A stretch of DNA of 64,000 nt from Glossina fuscipes (GCF_014805625.2 NW_023998422.1:831762-895761); one strand, 5' to 3'; positions 25,513-38,577 are shown, counted from the stretch's first letter. Notes: a model not told the origin generated them from the sequence alone. Made by a program: numbers and translations.

Positions 25513-25707
25513 TTATTTAAAATTACATAAATAATTTTTAAATTTCAAATAAGTCGTTTTTATTTCTTCTTCTACCCTTTTTTTAATTGCCTCTCGCAAA
25601 AAGTAGCGCCGTCTTTCCTGAACATCAGCTTGATTGTGTTTATTTACATTAATTTCAGCATTATGTTCAACTGTTATTCCCAGATCCAAAAACGAGACGA
25701 ACCTCAT
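25513..25707 (-). CDS. Small ORF, 64 aa, possibly coding
   Basis: The ORF starts at an ATG with a good context (ACACAATGA) and reads MRFVSFLDLGITVEHNAEIN, then a charged helical part (QERRRYFLREAIKKRVEEEI), to a TAA. The product is basic and helical. It is divergent from 128up, with about 225 bases between starts. I do not recognise it. Composition looks more protein-like than neighbouring shadow frames, but a 64-codon ORF can arise by chance. Confidence 0.4.
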   Translation of the reverse strand: MRFVSFLDLGITVEHNAEINVNKHNQADVQERRRYFLREAIKKRVEEEIKTTYLKFKNYLCNFK

Positions 25708-25932
25708 TGTGTCATTGTGCCCCCATGGCCAAAACTAATTAAATAATTTTAAATGATTTATAAAACTGTGGCAACTACGGCTTCTTCGGTAAGAGAAATG
25801 GTCCAAAAAGAAAAGCGATAATAGCCAGCCAGTATCGCTATTGCATGAAGAATTATTATTCCATGGTGCAAAATCATCGTTCCGATATTCTTAAGTCAAT
25901 TTTATAATTTAAAAATAAGGTGAATAACAAGT

Positions 25933-27390
25933 ATGAGTACCATTTTAGAGAAAATTGCTGCCATTGAAGCAGAGGTTTGTATATTTCAAGTGAATGCACG
26001 TGTAAATAAATAGAAGCTAACCTCCACTTTTAGATGGCAAGAACGCAAAAAAATAAAGCCACTTCAGCACATTTGGGTTTATTAAAGGCCAAATTAGCGA
26101 AACTGAGGCGTGAGCTGATTTCTCCGAAAGGCGGCGGTGGAGGAGCGGGTGGTGAAGGTGCATTTCTTAAAAATTAACCTCACATAGAATGAAGGGATGT
26201 GTGTTGAATGATGTGTGAAATATATTAATAGGTTTCGAAGTGGCTAAAACCGGCGATGCTCGAGTGGGGTTTGTGGGCTTTCCTTCGGTGGGGAAGTCAA
26301 CTTTACTATCCAATCTTGCCGGTGTTTATTCGGAGGTAGCCGCCTATGAGTTTACAACTTTGACAACGGTGCCAGGATGTATTAAATACAAAGGTGCTAA
26401 AATACAAGTAGGTTAAGCTAATAAGAAAGGTCTCGTTCAGATTTTACATAACTGTAACGTGTACACCTAACAGTTACTAGATTTACCTGGTATTATTGAA
26501 GGTGCTAAGGATGGCAAAGGTCGCGGTCGACAAGTTATAGCAGTTGCTCGCACGTGCAATTTGATATTTATGGTTTTGGATTGTCTCAAACCTTTGGCCC
26601 ATAAAAAGTTATTAGAACATGAATTGGAAGGCTTTGGCATACGTTTGAACAAAAAGCCTCCAAATATTTATTTCAAGCGCAAAGATAAGGGAGGTGTTAA
26701 CTTAAATTGTATGGTTCCTCAGTCCGAATTGGATCCCGAGTTGGTAAAAACTATTTTAGCGGAATATAAAATACACAATGCCGATATAACGTTGCGCTAC
26801 GACGCCACCAGTGACGACTTTATAGATGTCATTGAAGGCAATCGCATTTATATACCTTGCATATATTTACTGAACAAAATCGATCAAATTTCTATAGAAG
26901 AATTGGATGTTATCTATAAGATACCACATTGTGTACCTATTTCAGCACATCATCGTTGGAATTTTGACGATTTGCTTGAAATGATGTGGGATTATTTAAA
27001 ATTAGTGCGCATGTTAGTACAATCATTTTTTTTAAAAATTAAAAATATTGTTTTATTATATAATTTATATTTTATTATTATAATTTCTAGTTACACTAAA
27101 CCTAAAGGTCAACTGCCAGATTACAATTCTCCAATTGTGTTGCATAATGAGCGTACTAGCATACAGGATTTCTGCAATAAATTACATCGCTCCATAGCCA
27201 AGGAATTTAAATAGTTCGTACCATCAATTTTCTCCATTATTTCTAGCGGTTTTTCACTAATAGCTTGTGTTTTGTTTGTTTTTTCAGTGCGTTGGTTTGG
27301 GGCTCTTCAGTAAAGCACCAACCTCAAAAGGTGGGCATTGATCACATACTTAACGATGAGGACGTTGTGCAAATTGTTAAAAAGGTCTAA
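25933..27390 (+). CDS. 128up: Developmentally regulated GTP-binding protein 1 (DRG1), fly 128up
   Basis: Six exons (25933-25974, 26034-26157, 26232-26407, 26474-27012, 27091-27213, 27288-27390) join in phase to 368 residues, the length I recall for the Drosophila protein. The N-terminus [20 protein letters not shown] and a Gly-rich linker precede the GTPase domain: G1 GFPSVGKST, the effector stretch with TTLTTVPG, G3 DLPG, and G4 NKID. The C-terminal TGS domain spans exons 4-6 ([17 protein letters not shown], ending VVQIVKKV). DRG1 is a cytosolic TRAFAC GTPase that binds polysomes with its partner DFRP1 and assists translation elongation. Exon 2 uses a GTGCAT donor and exon 5 a GTTCGT donor, both weak, but phase and homology require them. 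An AATAAA lies at 27424-27429. Confidence 0.96.
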
Positions 27391-28721
27391 AAATCTTAAC
27401 ACACTTTATTAATAGTCGTTGTAAATAAATCAAGTGGCATTATTAATCGTCTTGTTGGAAGGAAAAATGTATTAGTTTTTGAAGAACAACCATGACCTTT
27501 CACGACGAACAAAACTTTTATGCTCCTCCAATCGCTTTAGCATCTTACTGTAAATACTTCAGAGCAGAAGGGAGCCATCGTTGAACAACTTGATCTTGTA
27601 AAGCCCCTTGTCCAAGTTTTGTAAATTTAGCTAACGTAATAAACGATCTTTAAGCTCCGTACGCACGCTGGTTGCATTTTAATGATTTCGACTAAAGAAA
27701 AGCAATTTAATCGATTTCTTTTACAAATTCTGTTTGAAATGTTTTTAAACTGAAAATTTCACAAAGGTGATATGGAAGCCAACGATCTTTTCCGTAATCG
27801 ACTTACTCACATTCTTAGACATTTGTTATCAATGTGCAAAGAATCTAATATTTCATATAATTTTCCTATTTGCTTGGTGGCATCGACTAGAAGGGGGAAT
27901 CTGACTGCGAAAGTTATGCGGTATTAAAGCACCAAACCGATTAATAGCATCTATAAATTTCGTATTAATGCCGCCTTCGGGATTCAATCTGTGAATTGCA
28001 ATTTATCAATGGACTGAATTTTCTTCTGACTCAGTTGCCCCAGATGCATTTTCTCCAAATCAAATTCCATCATTAAAGCAATTGCATACATTGGCACGAA
28101 TAGCATCTCAATTCCAGACACAAATTTGATCTGACAACTTCTTATTCTACTTTTCTGATACATTTACAGTATTACGACCCTATGAAAGGAAAGTGATGAG
28201 CAACACTTTAGATTGTGTACAAAGTCACTACTGAGTTAATTTCAATAAAATCAATGCAATCCGAATTTGTAAAGTTGCAGTGAATGTTTTCCATATGCGA
28301 AGTTTTTACATCTAAACCTAAACAATCTTCTGAATAAACTTCGTTAGTTGAACGGAGTCAGTTCAACTCTAGATGAATTGAAAAAGGCAACACTTATTTG
28401 ATTATGTATAAATTTCTCTCAAAATTATATGTTTTTTATTTATTCGGTTTTGTTAATGTTCTGAATGTTTAAAAATTGAAGGAGAACATAAAAATCTATT
28501 TAAATTTATTTTTAAAGTAAAAGGTCTTAATGGGAATTTAGAAGATTTTAACGCAACAATGGTAGGAAACATAGTGGACCTATGCGGGGATTTAGGGAAG
28601 GGGAAAGGGGATTTAAAGGCCTTGGTTCGATATGAGGCGATGCGACACTTTTTATTATCATTAATAATAATAAATATACAAATGTCTGTTGGATCCACAT
28701 TTTCTTCAAAAGGGATTGCCT
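27391..28721. other. Intergenic region between 128up and Pds5
   Basis: Both genes end here. The 128up poly(A) signal is at 27424-27429. From about 27650 to 28110 the minus strand has short open stretches with protein-like composition (for example DLEKMHLGQLSQKKIQSIDK) broken by stops, possibly a decayed coding segment of unknown origin. The rest is unremarkable. Confidence 0.35.
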
Positions 28722-28901
28722 TTACGTTCTTCCAGCATGTAATGTATTCATACGTTTTCTTTTCGCCTCGGGTGACACAGCATTCTGATCGTCTTCGTCT
28801 TCATCCTCCTCTTCATCCACGTTATCATCTTCGTATACTTCGTCCTTTCAAATAAATTAAATAATTCGAAAAGGGCAAAAATTCTTACATTTATACTTGA
28901 A

Positions 28902-28950
<49 letters not shown>

Positions 28951-31900
28951 AATGACTATATATATCGTGAACGTACCATGATTTTTTGATTTATTGTTGG
29001 GTAATGGTCGTTGGATGGCGGACGCTTTTCGCCAGCTCTTTGATCGTTGCATCCGCTTCCCGTAGGTTTTAAGGCAACTGAGATTTTCTTAGTTGTGGTT
29101 AATGTAGTGGTAATCAAAGAATATGTATCGTAAGGTATATAAATTTTGGTGTTTGGAAAACCTTCCGCGTTTGGTGGTGGTGGTTTAAAATACATTGACG
29201 GCAACTGAATGGAGGCCAAAAATCTTTTATTAGGCAACAAATCGCAAGATCCCATTTTAGAGCAAATGATATAATTTGCGAGGTCACAAGCAGCCCACAT
29301 CTTCTGCAATTTGTAACGATCGAAAATGATTTGATTTGAACATTTGTCTGAAGTATTTCTTATTTTAATATTAATTAACTCAATACACAAATTTTGTATA
29401 TCGCATCACTCAATAATTCCCCGGTCTGACCATGACGTAGGAACGCCTATAATTTCTAGATAGTACTTGTTCAATGTTTCATGAGATTCCGACAATTAGT
29501 TTACAGATATTTTAATAAAGCTATTTTTTGCTTGCTTTGGGCGGATTTCGCCGGCTGACCGCCCGCTTAACTCTGTTTCATAACTTGTCATATATCTCAT
29601 GAAATCATACTTTTTTACTTCGCCTAAACAGCGCCCTGAAACATCAACACGTTGCTGTCAAAAGTGAGCAAACGCCGCGCTTACCTCGAACAGAGCCATT
29701 CTCGCGGACAAGTGTTCATACGCAATAGTAAACATATTTTTAAGGTGTCAACTATGTTATGCAACTATAATTTTTGACCTCTCAGAACGATTTTGTGCAT
29801 TTTTTTACGTGTTCTGGAAGGCATGCGCTTTTATGCCGACTTTGGACGACCAGAGTCTTGTTGTTCGTCATGTAAGAAGAGGGAGTGGTAGGACCAGAGG
29901 GGCGAGCAAAGTTATCACAGAATTCGTTAAAGAATTGCGTGGGCATAGAACAATGGAAGGAACTAGTTCCTCTGAAAATTCTGATAGTGCGCCAAAAATC
30001 TGCAGTTGACATTTCACTATTGCACCCAGATATTTGTCCAAGCTGAGAGTACATGTGTATTCCTTTCTACCGTCTGCCAAAGGGTTAAAATTTATTGTAG
30101 GAGATCTCTTACGTTCATTGGCAGCACGTCAAGCAACTTTAGCATAGAGTCGATCATCATATGGGCTGTTAGGAATGAGGAGTGTTTGACTTTTTGAAGT
30201 ATTTTGACTAACGGCGATGGTGAAAATTTTAGCATAATTATCACAGAAACAACCCGACGGAGCGCTAAGCTGTATGATGCTTGACAGTTGCGGATAGTGT
30301 TATTAGTATTGTGGATGCTTGTCGTAAGCTGCACCGTTTTTGCTTGATACGGTGATATTGGCATCAGAATTAGATCGCTAAGAATAGAGAATGTGACCGG
30401 GGAAGTTTTCGAAGAAAAGATATATTAGATAAATTAGTTGCAGAATGAGGATAAGAGCTCTGGGAGAAAAAGTAGACTTGAGGATTAAGGAAATCTGCAG
30501 CGTCTTGTTTAGATTTGACATTTTTTATTTTTTTTACTATAAAAGGACAAAGGACAAAGTATGTTTTGGCATGTAGAAACTGTACCTATGACCGGCGTGC
30601 CGACATTTGCTGTACCATACACCGACTTAGTGTACATTGTAACAGGGAAGATAATGCCTGGCGTACAAGTATGCGAAGATAAAACGTTTCTCGAAAAACA
30701 AACCAAACCTACTGAATCGCGGGACCTCTACTAGTTTGCTGAAAAAGGCAAATTTGGTTACTTTTTCAAAAATTTCATATCCGATTTAATCCTACCAAAA
30801 TTCAGGGAAATATAGACCATATAAGGCTTATTAAAAGATTGGCCAGCAACGGGGTGGAAATGGCAATGGAATTTTCCGTGGACGCATCACAGATCATTAT
30901 ATTTACGTCCTTATTAGAAAGAGGAGAGATCGCGATGTTTGAAAACTCGTGGTATGAGTTAGTACCAAGCTCAATTTTTGGCACAAAAACATTCTTCCTA
31001 GAATGAATGAAATCTCGATATATGTACTCAATGTACAAAACATGATCCTGGCGATTTCAAGTTCGTCGGCATCAAACGAAATAATACCATAAGTCACTTT
31101 GCCAGCCACGGCCATGCAGAGCCAAAGTATTCAAACAACATATATGTAACAAAACAACGAATCGTAGAATAAGAAATCTTGGGTTAAATGATTTTTGTGC
31201 CAAATCTAGCTGCACTAGCTGCGCTAAATCGCAAAAAAGCCAAATACCTTTAGAACTTATCCCGCGTTGCATGAAACGTTAAATTTGGAGAAAGGCGTTT
31301 TGTATACACCTTAGTTAAATCATGTTGTTCGTGAAGCTGAAATAACATTCTTGGAGAACACGTGGTTTTTAGTCAAACATTGTCTTTATGCTGACGATAT
31401 TTACGTTCTAATCATCATCATCATCATCATCCTGCAAACTATTGGTGAATATATTTCAAATCAGGTTAATTTTACAGGGAAGAAAATATCAATTCAGAAA
31501 TTAAAACAGTTGCACAATTGTAGAAAACGCCTATGTCACATGTGGAGAGTGGATTAAAACAGCGTGCGTAAACAGCTTAGCAGTTCAAGGTGAGCAAAAC
31601 AGAAATGTGTTCGCTGGCTCACGTTTTAAAATAAGCACCGCTCCAAAACACATTGCCTTTACTTAATGAATTCTATTCAAATTAGAGTGAACTTCATAGG
31701 GTGCATTGCCTTGAACAATTTTGCTTACGCAAAACTATTGCTTATCTTAGCAAAATGCTTGTTTTAAGCGAATTTAACCATGATCTTGGCATATGTGGCA
31801 ACAACAGCAAATTTAGCATAAATATCCTGAAAGAGTTTTATCACCAACTGGCGAGGGCCATCATCTATGTTTTTCGAACCGCGTCCAACGCAACTAGCGA

Positions 31901-34900
31901 GACAATTCGCCCAACATTAGAAAATGAGGTGCACGTGTTAAAAGTCAAAATCATCGGGAAACTCGATGAAAATGTTAAAAAATTTACATGTTGCAAAAGA
32001 AATAGTCCTCTCGCGACAATCTGAATTTAAACCATGCTGGATTGTAAATTGTCTTCCGAAAGCTAATCGCCGAAAAAATCACTATTTGGTACGTTCTTTT
32101 TATAGACGGTTCTATAAGTGAGGACCTGTGCCTTCCCTGCATGCTGTAGCAAATGCCACAGAACAGATAGCGAGCTATTCTTCTAGTCACAAACCTGATA
32201 CGCAAAGCTAATATCCATTAATGAGAGATAAAAGACAGCACTGCCCTCTTTGCATGCAAAGAAAAGGTAGAATTAATTTAATGTAACTCTTCAACTTACC
32301 AAGTTGCTAGTGTTGCCTTCATTGTCATCTGCGATGTTTAAGCAATGATCTTTCATCATTTCGAGGAGATGCTTGTAAAAGTTGAATGAAAAGGCATCCG
32401 GTTTCGACATCAGAGGTTCGAGTATAAAACGCAAACCCTTTTCAATCTGTTTTAGTTGTGCGCGATCTTGATAATTGGTGAAGGAGGGATGATGAACCAA
32501 AACCGGTATAGCAAAGGCTAACATAAAGTCAGGTAATATATGCAGCGTCTGGGGATCTGCTGAACTTTCGGGACCTTTGTGTGAATATAAATAGTAGAAA
32601 CTGAATGTTTTTAGATTAGTTTACATAAACACTTACTTGTCATCGCTAAAGTTTTGAGGTATTCACGCCTTCTATTTACATCTGCCTCAATGAATTGACG
32701 TATTTGATCGGTTAATCTATTTAAGTATGCGCAAAAGAGTTTATTACAATTAATAAAATTATAAAAATTTTCTATCAACATTTTACTTTTTATCGGTTTC
32801 ATAACCTCCCAGAACGTAGTAGCCCATGAAATCTAAAGGCAAACATTTATTAGGCAATCCCTTCCCCAATCCTTTATGCAGTTTGCGAGCAAACATTTCT
32901 CGCACTTTGGGCACCGGATCGCACTGCAACAAGCATCAAAATTAATTTATATTAGGAGACCTGAGAGATGTTCAAATATAGCTTAATTACCATTAATTGT
33001 GATAAATTGAAATACTGCTCGGCAGTGTACTGATCCCCTACGCCCTTTTGCTCGCAAATTTTCAAAATAGCACACGCCGCCCCCAATCGTAACCACGACT
33101 TTTCCGCTGGAGATAAACGATTTTGTTCTAACAAATCACCACGTTGGTTAATAAAGGCGGACAGCATGCGGAATGTTTTCTGCGCGGCATGTTCATCCGT
33201 ACGCAAGCCCAATAACCAACGGGCCATGGTCTTGAGAGCATCCAATTTGCAAAGAGTATCAGACGGTAATTCATCTTGTTCACACCATTCACCTTCAGGC
33301 AATTTGCAATCACGTACTTCTGGTACACCTTGTATCAGTAATTCTTTGACTATACGTCGAGCAATCATATTTTTAATAGGTATGGTAAATGCTTGTGGCA
33401 TATGATAGGCAATATGACCTAGTGTAACAATTTTGGTGCGCTGATTTTCACAGTTTGGCGTGAGGGAACTGCGTAAAGATTCCACGATCTCATGGAAAAT
33501 AGGATGTATTGTTGGCGTGGTGGCAGTAACCAGCACTCCTTCTTGACCGTTTAGGGACTGCGTGTTTACGTACACGCAACGTACTGCATGTTTGGCTTGT
33601 TTTATAGTTCCATTTAGAGCAAAATCTTTGCAGATGGGTGCTAAGTCCGTCATAATATCTGGATTTACCTCTGATAAAGGCTTATATCGGCCTAAATGTG
33701 TGAAAGATTTTAATATAAGAGGTGCTACGTATTCGTGTTCATAACTTAGCAGGGCGATCATATGCCGCAGGGTTTTATCCGTAAAGAAATGAGCGGAAAA
33801 TATATAAGATAAACACTGAAATTTAAAAAATTAAGTTTTTTGACGGAAATTAAATAATAGAAATTTTCAACTGCCGAAAACTTTAACGATATAACTTACA
33901 CTTAGCATTTTGAGACCACGTATACCAGCTTCATTCTCCGGTATACCCACCTCTTTTACGAAATCACCTCCCTGCATGCAATCATCAATTAGTCTATGAA
34001 GAGACATCATTTAAAATATTGAACATAAGTATAAACGACATGTGTATTTACCCTACTAATGTGCTGATAGATTCTTTATCTACCATTACGGAGGCTACAC
34101 GTTCAACCAGCATTTTTACAGTTTGGTAATAAAGATTTGTCATAAAAGGTGTACCGAGTTTTTTGATTAGCAAGGACATCGTATCAGCACACTCTTTGCA
34201 AGACACATCACGTTTCAATATTATTTCCATATAGCGAAGCAGAACTGGGTCTTTTCGCAAATTCGTACTAAATTTGGTAAGAAACTCAGCCGCTTTCAAA
34301 GGATCTGGCAATAGCTTGCAAATGATTGACTGCTTAATGTTAAGTTGATTTTGGATTTTTGGAGTGATTTCTTTTGAATGGTGCAACTTAACCCAGTCGC
34401 TCACAGTTTTTCGTGTTTTCATTTGATTTTTTTGCAATTCGATAAAAGCCTTAGAGGCGTTATCATCAAATGTGCCCAATAAATGATATAATTTCTTCAT
34501 ACGTTCTTCCGGACCCAGCTTGTAGGGTATTAAACAGGTTATTAAAAGACGCTCAACAGTTAAACGATCTTCTAGAGTGGGCATGTAATAACCATGCATT
34601 ACTTTATTCTTAATCCACCCGATCGACAATTTTACTTCCTCTGACAAATCGTTTGCTTCGCATAACGCCTGGCGGTAAATGAATGCCAAACCGCTAATGG
34701 CTTCTTTGCGTATTTTAAATTTTTTATCCAAAGTACGTTCCCGTACTATAAACAGCAAATCTTCCGATTCGCAGACTATATTAAATTCACGCTTAGCAGT
34801 CTCAACAATAGCCATAACTACCTCATATCGTACATTCTCATCGGAATCATGTTGGCGGGCACGTAAACATTCACTTATATCAGGACGCAAATGAGGCTGA

Positions 34901-36148
34901 TTAATAAGATAATGCATTGAAGATTGAACGCATTTGACACGTATAGCTACGGCAATGTCACAAAAGCGTCCCAATAGCATTCGAAGCAAAGTAGGATATT
35001 TTGTAGAAAGATCCGAATTTTTTTCAGAGAACATGCGTGATAACAAGGAGACCACCGCTAAAAGTGAGAATATCACTGAATACAAGAACAATGACTCAAT
35101 TGTTGAACTAGGCTTACCTAGACGTTCATCTTCATTGGTTGATTTCAATTTACATTCCAACTGCGGGAGCACTCCGCGCAAAATAGACGGCGCTATAACA
35201 TTTAATTCATAGATTAAATCGTAGATTTTTTCACAAATTTCGTATTTAGTCTCCAAACGATCAATAACCAAAATCTGACTGAAGAACTAGAAGAAGCAAT
35301 AGAAATATTAGTAATGCTTAAATTTAAAAATTTTCAAACTATTACCATTGAAAGAACAGGCTCAAGAGAATCCTCTGTTTTAACAATAAGCTGTTGTGCC
35401 AATTGGTATGCATTTTTATTTTGCGTCTTCCTTGGCTCCACAATATTAATTAATAAAAGATCTAACAAGTCTGTAGTAAAATTATCAGCTTCCGTTATCA
35501 GGGGGCTGAGGATATCAATCATAAAGTTTTTCACTTTAACACTGTGATCCTCGCTGAAAAATCAATTGCAATTGTTAATTAATTAGTGTCCGCATTTGTG
35601 TAATTTACGCATACTTAATTATTTTAAACATCATACTGAACAGCTGGCAGAATATCTCTTGTGATTTCAGTTCTTCAATTTCAAAACACATGTTAAAAGA
35701 TTTGACATAGGCCAAATTTTCCAATAAATAGAAATAACGTTTAAATGAAGGATCCTTAGGATCTCTTAGACCATAGAGTTGTTTAATGAAGAATAAGAAA
35801 ATTGCTTTGATTTGATCTTGCTCCTTATATGGAGCCTCAGGCGCATATACACGTAGCACGTCGGCTACGCAGCAGGCTATAAGTAATTGTACATCTTTTG
35901 AAGGGTGTTGTAGAAAACACTCATCCGCCAAATGTAAGGCCAGTGGAATATATTGTTGATATAAACCGTCGTCCTGCCCCATCGCTTGCAAGGCATTGGC
36001 CAACGTCTATAATAATATAGGTAAATATGAATCACTTGAGACATAATTCCTACTTTGATATAATTACCTTTAGACGTCTGATAAGTTCATCCGTGCCTAG
36101 ATCCTCTGTAAGTGGCCTACATTGCGGTGGATATACAATATCCGTCAT
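28722..36148 (-). CDS. Pds5: Sister chromatid cohesion protein PDS5
   Basis: Eleven minus-strand exons join in phase to 1279 residues: 36148-36068, 36006-35615, 35553-35346, 35274-34052, 33993-33900, 33815-32991, 32923-32787, 32716-32637, 32574-32300, about 29378-28977, 28844-28722. PDS5 binds cohesin's kleisin and Wapl/Dalmatian, controlling loading, release and acetylation of cohesin on chromatin. The whole body is HEAT-repeat helical ([16 protein letters not shown], the [20 protein letters not shown] block, [28 protein letters not shown]). Near the end comes the family block [20 protein letters not shown], then MYFKPPPP and FPNTKIYIP. The final exon is a short acidic run followed by KRKRMNTL. 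Vertebrate PDS5B has AT-hooks in a long tail; none are visible here. Intron 9 is about 2.9 kb and carries an antisense LINE relic; the exon 10 acceptor (TATTGAG) is weak, so its left edge is tentative. Confidence 0.93.
28905..28948. repeat. (TA)n microsatellite
   Basis: About 22 TA units lie in the last intron of Pds5, close to the exon 10 donor. Confidence 0.9.
29379..31300. other. Left part of Pds5 intron 9: decayed repeat DNA
   Basis: There is no exon I can support. A TTAA-flanked AAAGGG motif at about 30073-30082 resembles the end of the piggyBac-type MITE at 18.8 kb, but I find no matching partner end. The sequence is less AT-rich than elsewhere, suggesting transposon debris. Confidence 0.35.
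31310..32215 (+). mobile_element. Degenerate I-type LINE fragment (RT to RNase H), antisense in Pds5 intron 9
   Basis: Plus-strand frames match the intact LINE ORF2 at 54-58 kb in the same order. [10 protein letters not shown] and the [14 protein letters not shown] block align with HCLYADDVYI and [30 protein letters not shown] aligns with IAYLTKMLVLSKIDYAL. A later IDGS block aligns with the RNase H start YTDGS. It is broken by frameshifts, stops and an ATC microsatellite (about 31410-31430). The similarity is family-level, so this is an older or distinct subfamily. Confidence 0.8.
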
Positions 36149-37369
36149 GATATTGAATTTAAATATTTTTCAATATTAACACTAACTACACAATCACCTA
36201 AAGAATAAGAACGAAATTATTAACACTAAAAAATAATATTGTAATTATCTGCTCCATCTTTCTAAATTATTAGGAAATTTTTACCAAACTACATACAAGT
36301 AAGAAATATAACATAATAAACACTCCATTACTAATATGAAGTAATTAATTCCACAAAGTTTCTAAATTAAATTTCTAAATTCTCAATTTCATAGTTTTCA
36401 TTTTCTTTACTCTTTTTAGAAGGAATCTAGTTACTTTTTATTTCTATTTCTGTGTTTTCATGTTTTTATTTTCACTTCGATGGCTCTGCTGCCCTTGGCG
36501 TTAGCGTTATTTTATTTGTATTTGGTTTTTGATTTATTATTGCAATCATGCAAATGTGAATTCATTTGTTTTCTATTTTACAGATTCGTATAAAACTAAA
36601 GTAATTAATTATGAATTTACAATTTACTTAATTTTTTCCAAACTCTTCTTATAACTTTTCTTTAGCACTTTTATTTCACTTCGTGGCTGTTTCTCGGTTT
36701 TCTTCTTTTAGCTTTTCCCGCAAATTTTTGTGTTTTCCGTGATACGATAGTTCATTTAACACCGAACAATTTACGATACAAATTCAATGGATTTACATAT
36801 GGCATCACGATTAATGTCGCTCGCTGTCATCTATCAAATCTGAAACACAAATTCAGATATGGCAGCACATCTAATTTTCCTTTATAATCATGTAATGCAC
36901 GAAGTAATTATGTTCTAATTTATTTATTTATTTACATACTTAAGTACTTTTTTAGTACTTTTCAAAAAAAAAAAAAAATACCAAATTGCGGAAGCTGAAA
37001 ATGTGGCGTAAGTGCACAGAAACATATGGTTGTAATTAAAAGCAGGTAGGCGATAAATATAATAAAGGTTCGAAATCTTTCCTGTAATACAAAATGCATT
37101 TTAACAACGGCAAATATAACAAAACGTAAACAAATAATAATATATATTGCGTGTTTGCAGAAATGTTGATTACTTTTTCACTTGAAAAAGGCATTTATTG
37201 TGGAAAATTATTGCTAACTCCATTATTTCGTTAGAATGTATTTGAACTTCGAATTTCACACCTTTAAAGAGCAAGTAAATGAGCGACCACTTGTTAGAAT
37301 ATAAATATTGGGAATATTTATTCTCCTTGGTACATCGGCATAGTCTTCATCATTTTTTACAATATTTTG

Positions 37370-38350
37370 GGCAAAATGGCGATATTATGTCGAAAGAATT
37401 TATATTGGTTAGGCAGCGATCCACCCACTAACCCGTTTTCGAACTTCTTCAACTTTGCGGATACACTTTCGAGACGAGCCGTGTTGCACCGATCTGAACA
37501 AGAGGTAATCAGGAAGCGCCAAGTCTTTCGAGTATACTAATAATTAGTTTATTGGCCATGGAATAGATTGACTTAATAAAATTACTACTAATTAAAGAAA
37601 TCTGTCTTAAATTGGCAATAACGGTTACATTTTTGCCTGGCCTACGAATCAGTCTAATTGTGATAAACCGTCAATCACATGGGATGATACTATTAGGTCA
37701 ACTCTGATTAAGTGCATACAGATGGGCTAAACGATTTCCATTAACGACAGCTTTAATCATATCATATTTTACCCCATTATGACAAAAGCCGAAAGGTTTC
37801 TCTTCGATCATGCTCTACGGTTGAGTCTATGGAATGGGGATGTAAGATTTGGGAAACATAGTGACATCATTCAGGTTATATTCTAAGAGGATATTGCGGA
37901 CAATCCCAAAAAAGTCTTCAAAAAAGCTTTTCGGGATGTAGGCCTCTAGCATCTTGCTGTGGAACTTACTGTTTTTAACTGTTCTTGACATTTAAAACTG
38001 TGTCAACAAACAACTTAGCTTTATCGTTGCTTGATAGTCTTAAGATCTTTAAGACCCTTCAACTATTCTATTCCTCCTTTTTCTTCTTCTATCAAAATTT
38101 CTACCTCTTGATTGAAGCATATATATACCTTTTGTTACAAATGCCTTTTTGCATCGAATGCGGGTAAAAAGTTTTGTTCTCAAATTTGATTTTGAAGAAG
38201 CGAAAAACTCTTTTCCGCTCACTTTCTGTTTTATTGTTTGCATGGAAAACCTGGGTGTGGCCGAAGTTCCTACTCGAGCTGCAACAGTGTGTCCTGGATA
38301 ACTCTTGCAACAAGTGACCAAAAAATGGCATTTTCAATCAATTCGTATCG
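37370..38350 (-). mobile_element. Mariner relic, copy 3, interrupted by a ~0.7 kb insertion
   Basis: The block with GGCAGCGATCCACCC lies at about 37411-37426. The block with GTGTCCTGGATAACTCTTGC lies at about 38289. They are in the same order and orientation as in the 20.2-kb copy, but 870 bases apart instead of about 155. The material between (roughly 37510-38190) is foreign to the relic and I cannot classify it. Confidence 0.5.
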
Positions 38351-38420
38351 CCACTTTCAAATGAAAAATTGATAAAAAATCAATGAGAGGCATGAAGAAT
38401 TGATAAAACCGTTGATCCCA

Positions 38421-38577
38421 AAACTGAAATAGAAGTGAGAAAGGTTTCATATTATATAGAAAATAATTCATGGTAGTTGCGTCAAACTGAAATAGAAGTG
38501 AGAAAGATTTCATATTGTATAGAAAATAATTCATGGTAGTTGCGTGGAGCTGTAATAGAAGTGAGAAAGATTTCATA
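38421..38577. repeat. 63-bp tandem repeat, about 2.5 copies
   Basis: Units start at 38421, 38484 and 38547 with AAACTGAAATAGAAGTGAGA or a close variant. The third is cut short after about 30 bases. Copies differ at only a few positions. Confidence 0.85.

Larger units (their letters stand above)
23885..25932. other. Divergent intergenic region between lines and 128up
   Basis: It should hold the lines promoter and leader (23.9-24.5 kb). There is a poly-T run at 24171-24186 and a short TA repeat at 23971-23988. A family B repeat fills about 24745-25030, and a small minus-strand ORF lies at 25513-25707. The 128up promoter should be within 25710-25930. Confidence 0.45.

Noticed and set aside
30060..30090. 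A complete second piggyBac-type element
   Set aside because: Only one AAAGGG-TTAA end is visible. No matching TTAA-CCCTTT end lies within a reasonable distance on the left.
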